The notes under the pieces are model-generated. The model saw nothing but the letters and a program-made list of their open reading frames with translations, was not told the DNA's origin and did not search any database. A program made the translations under genes and the position numbers. Positions 33,720-42,442 of a DNA stretch of 64,000 nt are shown here, in pieces (position 1 is the first letter of the stretch; each line of letters opens with the position of its first letter). The stretch comes from Pelotomaculum schinkii (GTDB taxonomy: Bacteria; Bacillota; Desulfotomaculia; Desulfotomaculales; Pelotomaculaceae), in assembly GCF_004369205.1 (NCBI RefSeq), contig NZ_QFGA01000001.1:496001-560000 (forward strand), written 5' to 3'.

Positions 33720-33739
33720 TTTGGGCATGTTGGGGCATG
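33720..33739. repeat. 20-bp direct repeat, right copy
   Basis: Identical to 29320-29339. Here it interrupts the IS66 reading frame directly after HADET. Confidence 0.9.
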
Positions 33740-33896
33740 TCTCATCGGCATGCAGGATATCCCGCTTGACCAACTGCTCATGCATCCAGTCATAAATTAT
33801 CTTAAGCCACGGATCTGCAACAGCTAACAGCCAATTGGCCATCGTCTGGCGGGATAGATCAATGCCCAACCGGGAAAACTGCTGTTCCTGACAAAG
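33740..33896 (-). pseudogene. IS66-family transposase (TnpC) fragment
   Basis: About 50 codons read QEQQFSRLGIDLSRQTMANW and LLAVADPWLKIIYDWMHEQL then LVKRDILHADET, the core of IS66 TnpC, with its catalytic-region aspartate. Both ends are broken: upstream it joins the intron reverse transcriptase at about 33897, and downstream the 20-bp repeat begins. Confidence 0.85.
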
Positions 33897-34321
33897 TTGC
33901 GTATTGTCTCTTCCGGTTTGTCGTGCAAGTGTTCTTTCAACCATTGGTTCACGGCGGCGCATTTCTGTTTGAGTTTCTTCTTACTGGTTCTGAGTATTAC
34001 GGCGTATTTTCCGTCTTTTCTCCCTTTTCCGTTGATGAATGTGAACCCAAGAAAGTCAAAGGTGTTTTTGTCTTTGGCAAACCGTCCGAAGCGTATTATA
34101 TTGCTCTTTTCCTCGGAAAGCTCTAAGCCGAATTTTGCCAGTCTGATTTTTATGGCTTCAAAGAACGCCTTGGCTTCAAACTCGTACTGAAACATGAAGG
34201 CTACGTCATCAGCGTAGTTATAGCAGATGAATTGGCTTGAGAAAAACTTGAGAAAATATTTTCTCAAGATAGTAACTGGAATATTTTTCATGCCTCCCCA
34301 AAAGCCTTTAAAAATAATCAT
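33897..34321 (-). pseudogene. Group II intron reverse transcriptase/maturase, internal fragment
   Basis: The frame carries the catalytic YADD box (residues 36-39), then EAIKIRLAKFGLELSEEKS, IRFGRFA, TFDFLGFTF and the maturase thumb KKKLKQKCAAVNQWLK. The N-terminal RT motifs are absent and the sequence before FICYNYADD is unrelated. It ends at the IS66 junction after KPEETI. The missing C-terminus lies at 29063-29284. Confidence 0.88.
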
Positions 34322-34360
34322 TCTGTATAACGCTGTATCACGCTATATAACAAGATTTAC

Positions 34361-34460
34361 CAACTCTTAATCGTCAGGTTGAAGGTTCGAGTCCTTCATG
34401 GCCCACCAGAAAAAGGAGAAACGGCAAAGCTTCCGGAAGAAGGAGTGCTTGCCGTTGTGC
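34361..34460 (+). repeat. Duplicated tRNA-Lys 3' half (attR-like)
   Basis: ACTCTTAATCGTCAGGTT is identical to the anticodon region of the tRNA-Lys at 28136. The T-arm GAAGG/CCTTC, ATGGCCCACCA and an AGAAAAAG.AGAAACGGCAA terminator follow. The T-arm differs from the intact copy but is itself perfectly paired, as expected if the island brought its own tRNA 3' end and displaced the original. The 5' half is absent. Confidence 0.85.
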
Positions 34461-34482
34461 TTTTCTTGTGGGCAAAGAGCAA

Positions 34483-34518
34483 TTAACCCATCTTTTTAAC
34501 AGATGGGTTAATTTTTTG
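34483..34518 (+). terminator. Terminator beyond the island
   Basis: TTAACCCATCT and AGATGGGTTAA form an 11-bp stem followed by TTTTTTG on the plus strand. Confidence 0.85.
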
Positions 34519-34520
34519 AG

Positions 34521-34679
34521 TTAAGACATTTTGGGTTTGAAAGTTTCGCAACAGGTATTCTCAGACATGTTGCAAATCTTATTATCGACACTTGACCTGA
34601 CCTCAATATTATCTGCAAGACACTTACCGGTATCGTTGTGATGGCACTCTTCAATTTTACAGTTAATACCTTCCGGCAT
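34521..34679 (-). CDS. DUF1540 domain small cysteine protein, 52 aa
   Basis: ATG at 34679 behind a consensus AAAGGAGG. The peptide has the DUF1540 pattern: INCKIEECHHNDTGKCLADNIEV, then C36, C43-C44 and ETF near the end. Such short cysteine-rich proteins are common in clostridia and probably bind a metal; function unknown. It lies just outside the island boundary. Confidence 0.8.
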   Translation of the reverse strand: MPEGINCKIEECHHNDTGKCLADNIEVRSSVDNKICNMSENTCCETFKPKMS

Positions 34680-34772
34680 CAGCGCACCTCCTTTAATCCG
34701 GTTTTAATTATTTTAACCACATCTAAGGAAGTGATACTTTTAAAATTTTGTTAATCATATAAACAATATAAT

Positions 34773-35591
34773 TTATTTCTTTTGTTTCTTCTCCTGCTGC
34801 ATAGCCTGCTCCGCCAGTTCAACCAGTTCAGCAGCAGTAGAAACGTCTATGGTGGGGACTGCGCTGATCAACCCGATGTCCGGAACGCTGTGTCCGGGCT
34901 CCAGGGTCTTAACTCTGGTCCGAATTCTATCGACTACCACAGCCGCTCCTTGGGCGTCTGTTTCCGGTAAAATAGCCATAAACTTTTCGTCGCTATAAAG
35001 GGCCAGGAAGTCTCCTGGGCGGTTCAGCTCTTTGTTAATTGCGCTTCCCAGCAGCTTAAGGTATTTGTTGTCTTTCTGACTGTTGTGGCCGGCGCTGCAC
35101 ATCACCAGGGTAAGTGATCTTACGGTGCGGGCTGCCCGTCCCCATTCCCGCCTCAGGTAATCTTCAAAAAAGCGGCGGTTGGGGAGCCCGGTAAATTCAT
35201 CAAAGTAGTTATTACTAATTTTTTCCTGCGCCTGCTTTTGTTCAGTAATGTCCAGGCCCGAACAAATATAACTCTCAAATCCTCCCCCGGGTGAAGTAAC
35301 CGGCTTACCCTCTTCCAAAATCCAGCGGTACACACCGTCCGCCCGCCGCAGGCGATACTCATAGCGGTTGCTTTGGCGGTTGCCACAAGCTTCTTCAACA
35401 GCTTTCAGATAACCCTTAATGTCTTCAGGATGCAGGCCATCCGACCACCCGCTTCCAATTTCCTGCTCTAACGTGCGGCCGGTGAATTCCAACCAACCTT
35501 TATTAAAAAATGCGCCTGTTCCGTTGTGGTTTAACACTTTGACTAATAACGGGATATTATCAATTAAATTTTGGAAAAAGCTGTCACTCAT
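34773..35591 (-). CDS. PAS domain protein with degenerate GGDEF domain
   Basis: From the ATG at 35591 (AAAGGAGG 9 nt upstream) the 272-residue protein has a PAS domain (about residues 1-125, ending ICSGLDITEQKQAQEKI) and a GGDEF fold starting DEFTGLPNRRFFEDYL. The active-site loop reads YSDEKF in place of GGDEF/GGEEF and the upstream metal region is altered (VMCSAG). Diguanylate cyclase activity is therefore unlikely; it may be a sensor or a c-di-GMP/nucleotide-binding adaptor. Followed downstream (towards the island) by the DUF1540 gene. Confidence 0.85.
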   Translation of the reverse strand: MSDSFFQNLIDNIPLLVKVLNHNGTGAFFNKGWLEFTGRTLEQEIGSGWSDGLHPEDIKGYLKAVEEACGNRQSNRYEYRLRRADGVYRWILEEGKPVTSPGGGFESYICSGLDITEQKQAQEKISNNYFDEFTGLPNRRFFEDYLRREWGRAARTVRSLTLVMCSAGHNSQKDNKYLKLLGSAINKELNRPGDFLALYSDEKFMAILPETDAQGAAVVVDRIRTRVKTLEPGHSVPDIGLISAVPTIDVSTAAELVELAEQAMQQEKKQKK

Positions 35592-35818
35592 GTTGGGCGA
35601 CCTCCTTTCATTTCCTTTGGTTCGATAACTTTCACCTTCTAAAACATTGCCCATTCAATATTATTTGTTTAAAAAAGGCTTAAAATGTCGGCTTAATATT
35701 TAGACATTAACTTCATAATTCCTTCTATGAAAAATTAATTTTTATAACCCTTAAGAACTGTGATAAAAAATATCTCCCTTTTTCTCATCCATGTTATATT
35801 ATGTAAATATCACCCTTA

Positions 35819-37507
35819 TTATTGAGTTTTAAACTGCAGCGACAGCACATTGAGCCGGTCAACCATGCGGATCAACTTTTTAGTCAGGGAATCTATGTCG
35901 TGCAGGTTCTCCATCTGAACTTTGGTATCGCTCCCGGCGCCGGAGCTTTTTTTGATTGATTTCAGCAAGCCGTTAATGATACCGCTCTGGCTCCGGATGA
36001 TGTCTTCAATGTTGGCCGATTGCTGTTGGGCTGAGGAAGCCACGGCCTCGATAAAGTCCTTGCTCTGCAGAAGAGACCTCATTACTTTTTCCAGAGAATC
36101 CCCAGCTTCAGTGACCGCCTCCTGTCCTTCCGAGAGGCTTTTTATGTTTGAATCCATGGCTTTTTCCGCAGCCGACCAGGTATTATCAACATCAGCCAGT
36201 TCACTGGACATTTGGCTAACCCGCTGCGCAGATTCCTCGGAGATGGCATGCAGGGTCTCCGCAGCGCGAGCAAGTTCCTCATTTCCCGAACGGGCCGCCT
36301 CCAGCGCCACCTGAACAGTGCAGGAGTTGGTTTTTTTGAGCAGCTCAGAAAAATCGGCGATGGTTTGAGAAAACTGCCGGGCTTTCTCATCCACCTGCCT
36401 GATTAAGTTCCGGGTGCCGGCAAGAGACCGGCCTGATTGCTGAATGTTGTCACCGACCCTGGAGATGTCATTGACCCCTTTTTCGCTCACTTGAACTGTC
36501 TTTTTTACTTCACTTAATATTTGCAGGATCCCGTCCATAGCGTTTTTGGACTGTTCAGACAACTGCTCCGCCAGGGAAGAAGATTGTTTTAAAATGGCCA
36601 CCTGCTCCTCTGTTCCCTGTTTTAATAAATCGAAGGTCTGGGATAACTTGTTGTTGGTCCGGCCGGAAGTTTGGAGCTGGCCGATGATTTGCTCTGCCGA
36701 TTTATTGATGTCAATCACGCTGGATTGTACCGAATGGATCAGGTTGGCCAGGTGGAAGGTCATGGTGTTGAAAGAATTGGCCAAATCCCCCAGTTCATCC
36801 TGACTATAAATTCGAACCTTATAAGAAAAATCTCCGGTGGCCAGCCTTTCGGTCGCAACGGTCAAATCCTGAAAGGGCTTTTTAAGCATTCTTTTGGTAA
36901 TGAGCTGGGCCAGAAAGATGCCGGCAATGATTGCCGCCAGGCAGATCAGTATAATACTAACGGACGTTTGCCTGGTCTGCCCGGTGAGTCCGGCCAGGCT
37001 CACACCCATGCGGAAATAGCCTATAGTGCTGCCGCCGGTAGTCTTAACCGGAGCATAAAAGTCCATCAGGGCGGGTTTACCGGCATCGTCTAAAAGCAGA
37101 TTCACAGCATCTGATTTTATAGACATGACGTTCTTGGTGGCGTCATCATCCACCTTTTTCCCAACCTGCCTTTCATCGGTGTGGGCAACTACCCTCCCCC
37201 ATTCGTCCAGGACCATAACATAACTTACGTCCTGGTACTTGCCGATGGCTTTAATAATGCTGTTGACGTAATCTAAATTGCTGCTTTGCAGGTAGTTTGA
37301 GAAATATGGCAGGGCGGTATGGACGATGCTCCATCCTTTATCCTTGAATTCAGCTTTAAAGAGCGCCTGCTGTTTCAGAATTACAGATATGCCTACAACC
37401 GATATCAGAAATGTTATTAAAAGGCTCAAGGCTATGGCAATCTTGCTTGTAATTGATAAGCGGGATGCACGGAAGTTACTTTTGCCGGTTTTAAGCTTTT
37501 TCATCAT
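35819..37507 (-). CDS. Chemotaxis-receptor-like protein with degenerate signalling tip
   Basis: Domains in order: membrane span at about residues 20-44, extracytoplasmic sensor of about 135 residues (single Cache-like, with DEWGRVVAHTD), second span at about 185-205, HAMP (LTVATERLATGDFSYKV onwards), then a long coiled-coil MCP region. The highly conserved hairpin tip, normally LLALNAAIEAARAGE, reads CTVQVALEAARSGN and the following EVR-LAE block is not recognisable. Coupling to CheA/CheW is doubtful. It precedes the tad genes, so a role in surface or pilus control is possible. Confidence 0.8.
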   Translation of the reverse strand: MMKKLKTGKSNFRASRLSITSKIAIALSLLITFLISVVGISVILKQQALFKAEFKDKGWSIVHTALPYFSNYLQSSNLDYVNSIIKAIGKYQDVSYVMVLDEWGRVVAHTDERQVGKKVDDDATKNVMSIKSDAVNLLLDDAGKPALMDFYAPVKTTGGSTIGYFRMGVSLAGLTGQTRQTSVSIILICLAAIIAGIFLAQLITKRMLKKPFQDLTVATERLATGDFSYKVRIYSQDELGDLANSFNTMTFHLANLIHSVQSSVIDINKSAEQIIGQLQTSGRTNNKLSQTFDLLKQGTEEQVAILKQSSSLAEQLSEQSKNAMDGILQILSEVKKTVQVSEKGVNDISRVGDNIQQSGRSLAGTRNLIRQVDEKARQFSQTIADFSELLKKTNSCTVQVALEAARSGNEELARAAETLHAISEESAQRVSQMSSELADVDNTWSAAEKAMDSNIKSLSEGQEAVTEAGDSLEKVMRSLLQSKDFIEAVASSAQQQSANIEDIIRSQSGIINGLLKSIKKSSGAGSDTKVQMENLHDIDSLTKKLIRMVDRLNVLSLQFKTQ

Positions 37508-37529
37508 AATGCCTCCTTCATTGATATTT

Positions 37530-37871
37530 TCATAATAATTTGATCCGGTGTCCGACTCCTGTCAGGGTAGCGGCAAGGCGCCCGGCCGGCATCTCAATAA
37601 CCATACGGGAACCTGCCACGATGGGACTGAACCTGTAAGGCTGTATGTTCTCTATTATACGAAGAATGTATAAATCTTCATTTAAAAAAATCACATCAAT
37701 GGGAAAACGCATAAAACAAGTATGTACCGATTTGCATGGCCGAATGATTAAAGCCTCATCGCTTTTCAAGCCGCCCCTGCCAATCAGTCCCTTCAGTCTT
37801 GTCTTAAAATCATCAGCTATTTGAACCATATTGGCTAATACAGCACCGTTGGTAATATTTATTAACTTCAT
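37530..37871 (-). CDS. DUF192 family protein
   Basis: The 113-residue protein has the DUF192 core: ADDFKTRLKGLIGR, CKSVHTCFMRFPIDVIFLN and SRMVIEMPAGRLAATLTGVGHRI. Function unknown. It lies 30 bp downstream of the last tad gene on the same strand; DUF192 genes are often found beside Tad/type II secretion loci, so it may belong to the pilus unit. Confidence 0.88.
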   Translation of the reverse strand: MKLINITNGAVLANMVQIADDFKTRLKGLIGRGGLKSDEALIIRPCKSVHTCFMRFPIDVIFLNEDLYILRIIENIQPYRFSPIVAGSRMVIEMPAGRLAATLTGVGHRIKLL

Positions 37872-37900
37872 CGCTTCACCCCGCGGTATGTTTCTTAAAC

Positions 37901-38815
37901 TTAAAAAGCATTGGCAATTTTAAGGGCTGCAGGCCCCAATAGAACTACGAAAATGGCCGGGAAAATAAACAGCACCATGGGAACCAACATTTTCACCGGA
38001 GCTTTCATAGCCATTTCCTCAACCCGCTGGCGGCGCCTCTGCCGGATCTGCTCGGACTGCAGGCGCAGAATATTACCGATGCTTACCCCCAATTGATCAG
38101 CCATAATAACGGATCCTGTGAAAGTTGACAGGTCATCAACATCAACCCGGTTGGACATATCCCTCATAGCTTCAATTCTGGGTTTGCCCATCTTAATTTC
38201 CTTTAGCATTAATGTGAATTCCTGGGATAATGCGCTTTTGGTTTTTTCCACAACCTTCATCAACGCCCCGTCGAAGCCAAGTCCGGCTTCAACGCTGACA
38301 GTGAGCAGGTCCAGGACATCCGGCAAAGACTTTTCAATTTCCCGCATACGGTTTAGACCCTTACTATTAATATAGAAATCCGGCATGTACCAGCCCAGCC
38401 CCAGTCCGGCGGCACTCAAAACCATCGCTTGCATAAAGCCTTTCCCCAGCATATCGCCAAGCATCCATAACAGGGCGGCCCCCGCAATACCGGCCAGGTA
38501 TTTTATAACCAGCAGCTCTCTGGGCTCTATGGCTTCATTGAGGTTAGCTTTGACCAGTTTGCGGCCCAACTGGGTCTCTTTTTCAATTGGCAGCGCCTTG
38601 ATCATCCATAAAGACATCTTGAGCAGTATTGGCTTTACTGCCCGTCGATAAAAGGGAACCCTCAATTCCTGCTCTCTGACGGTAGTAGTCCGGCGGCTGA
38701 CCACCTCAGCAACCCTCTGTTCAATTTCCCGGCGGCCTTTGAACAGAAAGTTGTATAACAATAGGGACAAAAGCAAAGCCTCGATAAAGATTGCCGCGAG
38801 GATTAGTAAAAGCAA
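37901..38815 (-). CDS. tadC: Tad pilus inner-membrane platform protein TadC
   Basis: Type II secretion F-domain protein of 304 residues. It has an N-terminal span, a second hydrophobic segment near residues 105-150, the cytoplasmic F domain with IEKSLPDVLDLLTVSVEAGLGFDGALM, ADQLGVSIGNILRLQSEQIRQRRRQRVEE, and a C-terminal span ending GPAALKIANAF. With TadB it forms the assembly platform for the Flp pilus. Confidence 0.92.
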   Translation of the reverse strand: MLLLILAAIFIEALLLSLLLYNFLFKGRREIEQRVAEVVSRRTTTVREQELRVPFYRRAVKPILLKMSLWMIKALPIEKETQLGRKLVKANLNEAIEPRELLVIKYLAGIAGAALLWMLGDMLGKGFMQAMVLSAAGLGLGWYMPDFYINSKGLNRMREIEKSLPDVLDLLTVSVEAGLGFDGALMKVVEKTKSALSQEFTLMLKEIKMGKPRIEAMRDMSNRVDVDDLSTFTGSVIMADQLGVSIGNILRLQSEQIRQRRRQRVEEMAMKAPVKMLVPMVLFIFPAIFVVLLGPAALKIANAF

Positions 38816-38826
38816 GATAATTCCCC

Positions 38827-39813
38827 CTAAGCCGGTATATTGACTATCTTACTGATTATAGACAGCCCTATAACCTGCGATAGTACCGCAACAAAAACTA
38901 ACAATAAACCTGTTTTATTATTAAACAGAACCGCTATGTATTCCGGGCTTATCAAATATATTACTACCGTTAAGAAAACGGGGAGAAGACCGATAATCAG
39001 ACCGGAGATACGCCCTTGAGCGGTCAATGTTTTTATTTCACCCTTAATCTTCACTCTTTCCCTGATCGTGGATGCAATAGTGTCAAGCACTTCGGCGAGG
39101 TTTCCTCCCACCTGCCGCTGAATCATAACGGCAGTGATTACCAGTTCGAGGTCTTCGCTGTTTAGCCTGGCAGCCATGTTTAGTAACGCCTCATCAGTCG
39201 GGGCGCCCCAATTCATTTCCTGGAGGGCGGCTCCGAAGTCCTTGGATATCGGAGGGGGCAGTTCCTTACGAACCATATCCATGGCCTGCAGAAAGCTGAA
39301 ACCCGAGCGCATCGAATTAGCCATAATCACCAGGGCATCGCCAATCTGAGCGTTGAATTTATTAAGCCTCTTTGTCTTGGCCCGGCGAAGAAAGAATTGA
39401 GGCAGGTAAACACCGAGGGCCGCCGCAATAAGCCCGGCCACCATGTTCCTGGTGGCAAGGGTAACCAAAAAGGTTCCGGCAATGGGCAGGATCAGCATCA
39501 AGCCCATAAACTCTTCGCCCTTTAGCGGAATATCTGCTTTGGTTAATTCACTCTCAAACTTACTCGTTAACTTGCTGGTCAAAAATAAACGGCCGGTCAG
39601 TTCCAGGATCCTGTGACCTCCCCCGGCATTACTTTTTGCTTTAACCTTTTCAACCACAACTTTCATCCGGTCACCGATGATCCTGTGCAGCCGCAGGGCT
39701 ATTTGCTCCTGCTCCCCGGCCTTTAGCTGTTTAAAACCCAGGAAAAAAAGCAGAATTGAAAGAAAAACCAGGCAGAAGATGGCCATAAGGGACACTTTAA
39801 GACCTCCCGTCAA
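38827..39813 (-). CDS. tadB: Tad pilus inner-membrane platform protein TadB
   Basis: F-domain protein of 328 residues, paralogous to TadC. It contains FNAQIGDALVIMANSMRSGFSFLQAMDMV, VIQRQVGGNLAEVLDTIASTIRERVKIKGEI split across residues 220-260, and RISGLIIGLLPVFL followed by C-terminal spans. The gene lies 11 bp after cpaF and 11 bp before tadC. Confidence 0.92.
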   Translation of the reverse strand: MTGGLKVSLMAIFCLVFLSILLFFLGFKQLKAGEQEQIALRLHRIIGDRMKVVVEKVKAKSNAGGGHRILELTGRLFLTSKLTSKFESELTKADIPLKGEEFMGLMLILPIAGTFLVTLATRNMVAGLIAAALGVYLPQFFLRRAKTKRLNKFNAQIGDALVIMANSMRSGFSFLQAMDMVRKELPPPISKDFGAALQEMNWGAPTDEALLNMAARLNSEDLELVITAVMIQRQVGGNLAEVLDTIASTIRERVKIKGEIKTLTAQGRISGLIIGLLPVFLTVVIYLISPEYIAVLFNNKTGLLLVFVAVLSQVIGLSIISKIVNIPA

Positions 39814-39816
39814 TCA

Positions 39817-41175
39817 TTACAATATAGATGGATCAAAAGCTTCATAGGGTATATTTATCCCGTGCGCCTCCAGCTTGTTGATGAACTTCGGCCTGATGCC
39901 TGTGGCGATGAACCGCCCCTTTTGTCTGCCTTCAGGATCGGTTCCTTCCTGTTTGTAGACATAAATATCCTGCAAAACAACGATGTCCCCTTCCATACCC
40001 TGCACTTCGGTAAGGTGCGTGATTTTTCGTGACCCGTCCCTCAAACGGCTCTGCTGGATAATCAAATCTATAGCTGAAGAAATCTGTTCCCTGATAGCTT
40101 TAACCGGCAGGTCCATACCCGCCATCAAAACCATCGTTTCAAGCCTTGACAGCATGTCACGGGGCGCATTGGCGTGCCCGGTAGTCAACGAGCCGTCATG
40201 ACCGGTATTCATAGCTTGAAGCATATCCAGCGCTTCCCCGCTGCGGACTTCGCCGACCACAATACGATCCGGACGCATGCGGAGGGCATTGCGCACCAGA
40301 TCACGGATGGTTATGGCTCCTTTGCCTTCAATATTGGGAGGGCGGCTTTCCAGGGTAATTACGTGCTCCTGTCTTAGCTGGAGTTCGGCCGCATCCTCGA
40401 TCGTTACAATTCTTTCATCATTGGGTATAAACGAAGATAGCACATTAAGCGTGGTGGTTTTACCACTGCCCGTCCCCCCGGAAACAAGGATATTTAGCCT
40501 GGCCTTAACACATGCCTCAAGAAAACCGGCAATTTGCGGGGTAAGTGTGTCAAATTCGACCAGATTATCGATAGTCAAGGGGTCTTTGAAAAACTTACGG
40601 ATCGTGATGGCCGGCCCTTTTAAACTAAGTGGGGGGATAATGGCGTTGACCCTGGATCCATCCGGCAGGCGTGCGTCGACCATAGGCATACTTTCGTCGA
40701 TTCGCCTGCCCAGCGGAGTTACGATTTTTTCAATAATATGCATGACATGGCCGCTGTTGCGAAAAAACAGGTCGGTTAATTCTATTTTACCTTTTCTTTC
40801 CACGTATATTTTATCCGGACCGTTAACCATAATCTCTGTAATCTCAGGGTCATTTAATAGTGAGGTAATCGGTCCAAAAGCAATGGCGTCATCAGAGATT
40901 TCCTTGGCGATCCGTAGACGATCCAGGCGGGGGATACTGCTTTCTTCATTCTCCAGCAGCTCAAGTACCATCCTCTCGATTTTACCGGATAATTCTTCCT
41001 TGCTGTTTTCTCCTTCTGGCGCCGCTAAGTCCTTCAGGTCCTCGATTACCCTCTTATGGATGGATGTCTTAAGGCTTTCGTATGGGTCCTTCTTAAAGGC
41101 TGCTATTTTCTTGGAGTTGTCTTTTATTTCCGGTTGAGCGGCCTTTTGTTTTTCAATCCTGGCTAGAAGTGACAT
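39817..41175 (-). CDS. cpaF: Tad pilus assembly ATPase CpaF/TadA
   Basis: Secretion ATPase of 452 residues that powers pilus extrusion. Walker A is SGGTGSGKTTTLN at about residue 235, preceded by ITIRKFFKDPLT. The Asp/Walker B box follows (DRIVVGEVRSGEALDMLQAMNTGHDGSLTTGHAN), with HVITLESRPPNIEGKGAITIRDLVRNALRMRPD in between. The FGPITSLLNDPEITEIMVNG segment is typical of the CpaF N-terminal domain. Confidence 0.95.
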   Translation of the reverse strand: MSLLARIEKQKAAQPEIKDNSKKIAAFKKDPYESLKTSIHKRVIEDLKDLAAPEGENSKEELSGKIERMVLELLENEESSIPRLDRLRIAKEISDDAIAFGPITSLLNDPEITEIMVNGPDKIYVERKGKIELTDLFFRNSGHVMHIIEKIVTPLGRRIDESMPMVDARLPDGSRVNAIIPPLSLKGPAITIRKFFKDPLTIDNLVEFDTLTPQIAGFLEACVKARLNILVSGGTGSGKTTTLNVLSSFIPNDERIVTIEDAAELQLRQEHVITLESRPPNIEGKGAITIRDLVRNALRMRPDRIVVGEVRSGEALDMLQAMNTGHDGSLTTGHANAPRDMLSRLETMVLMAGMDLPVKAIREQISSAIDLIIQQSRLRDGSRKITHLTEVQGMEGDIVVLQDIYVYKQEGTDPEGRQKGRFIATGIRPKFINKLEAHGINIPYEAFDPSIL

Positions 41176-41205
41176 AACCTTACCTCACTTAATAAATAGC
41201 TACTT

Positions 41206-42429
41206 TTAGAAGCTGAATAATTTATTAAAAAGTGATTTTTTACCTGCAGCTGCGGAAGCTGTTTCAGCAGCCGTTTCAAATTCCGCGGCCAAAGCCTTGA
41301 TGCTCTGGGTAATCCTGCTGTTAGCGCTGGTTATGACAAACGGATGTCCCTTATTTATTGAAGACAGAACCGTTTTCTCATCGAAAGGTAATATGGCGGC
41401 CGGCGGCGCGTTCAGGTTTTTTTGCAAATCAGCAAGCTTTACCCCAAAATCCTGTGTGGATTTGTTCAGAACCAGCTTGACTTTGTGGGACTGGTTCAGT
41501 GTTTCCAGAACCTCAAGGTCTGTTTTGACATGTTTGATGGACGGCAGGTCGCGGGTAAAGATTAAAATTATGTCATCGGCCATTTCCAGAGCACTTAGAT
41601 TCAAGTCATTAAAGAGCGGTGATGTATCAACAACGACGTAATCGTGATTAGCCTTTAACATGGTGAGTATATCAACCACATGGGCAGCAGTAATCAATTC
41701 GGCCTGCTCCGGGCGAAATGGAGCGGGGAGGACCTTGACCCCTGACATGTGCGGCGCTAAATAACTATTAAGGAGGGAGTATTCCAACTGCTCCTCTTCC
41801 TGAACCATTTCAGCAATGGTACCCCTGGGGGTAAGGTTCAACATCACTGCATCGTCACCGCCCTGCAGATCCAGATCCACCAAAGCCACCTTTTTTTGGG
41901 TTTCCTGAGCCAGGCATACCGCCATATTACAGGAAACCGTACTCTTACCGACACCACCTTTGCTTGAGAAAACAACGATTATTCTCTTGTCCGGAGGTTC
42001 CGGCTCAGTTTGTACTGCCGCAGGCGGCGGCACTGTGTTACGGTTGGGTCTAATTTTATAGCTGCTGCTGGCGCGGCGTATGGTTTCAGCCAGTTCATTG
42101 CAGCTGAAAGGCTTGACCAAATAGTCCCTTGCACCCGCAGCCATGGCCTTTCTCAGGTATTCCGGCTCCCCCTGAATAGAAATAATGACAATAGCGGTCT
42201 CAGGTATCTGACTGGATATTTTTTCGGATGCCATAATCCCGTCCATACCAGGCATGTTGATATCCATGAGTACTACGTCAGGCTTTAGATTTTCTGCCAT
42301 TCTGAGGGCTTCTTCCCCGTCCCCCGCCTCTCCGACAACCGAGATGTCTTCCTCAAAGTATAGTAACCGCTTGATATCCTCCCGGACGTTGGCGATATCG
42401 TCAACAACGAGTACGCTGGTCTGGCTCAT
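41206..42429 (-). CDS. cpaE: CpaE/TadZ pilus localisation protein: receiver domain fused to MinD-like ATPase
   Basis: The N-terminal receiver domain (residues 1-125) keeps the phosphorylation residues: VVDD, DVVLMDINMPGMDG and the lysine in YLVKPF. A proline-rich linker follows, then a MinD/ParA ATPase from about residue 150 with deviant Walker A FSSKGGVGKSTVSCNMA and VVVDTSPLFNDLNLSALE. Many CpaE/TadZ receiver domains have lost the aspartate; here it is intact, so phosphorylation may control pilus placement. Confidence 0.92.
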   Translation of the reverse strand: MSQTSVLVVDDIANVREDIKRLLYFEEDISVVGEAGDGEEALRMAENLKPDVVLMDINMPGMDGIMASEKISSQIPETAIVIISIQGEPEYLRKAMAAGARDYLVKPFSCNELAETIRRASSSYKIRPNRNTVPPPAAVQTEPEPPDKRIIVVFSSKGGVGKSTVSCNMAVCLAQETQKKVALVDLDLQGGDDAVMLNLTPRGTIAEMVQEEEQLEYSLLNSYLAPHMSGVKVLPAPFRPEQAELITAAHVVDILTMLKANHDYVVVDTSPLFNDLNLSALEMADDIILIFTRDLPSIKHVKTDLEVLETLNQSHKVKLVLNKSTQDFGVKLADLQKNLNAPPAAILPFDEKTVLSSINKGHPFVITSANSRITQSIKALAAEFETAAETASAAAGKKSLFNKLFSF

Positions 42430-42442
42430 GTTATGACCTCCT

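Larger units (their letters stand above)
28136..34460. mobile_element. Degraded genomic island integrated at tRNA-Lys
   Basis: The island is bounded by the intact tRNA-Lys and by a second copy of its 3' half plus trailing terminator at 34361-34460. Inside, in order: truncated tyrosine recombinase next to the tRNA, group II intron 3' end, a 51-residue cysteine peptide, a multicopper oxidase with fibronectin repeats, an IS66 fragment and a reverse transcriptase fragment. All mobility genes are broken; the cargo oxidase is intact. Boundaries are inferred from the duplicated tRNA sequence. Confidence 0.75.
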
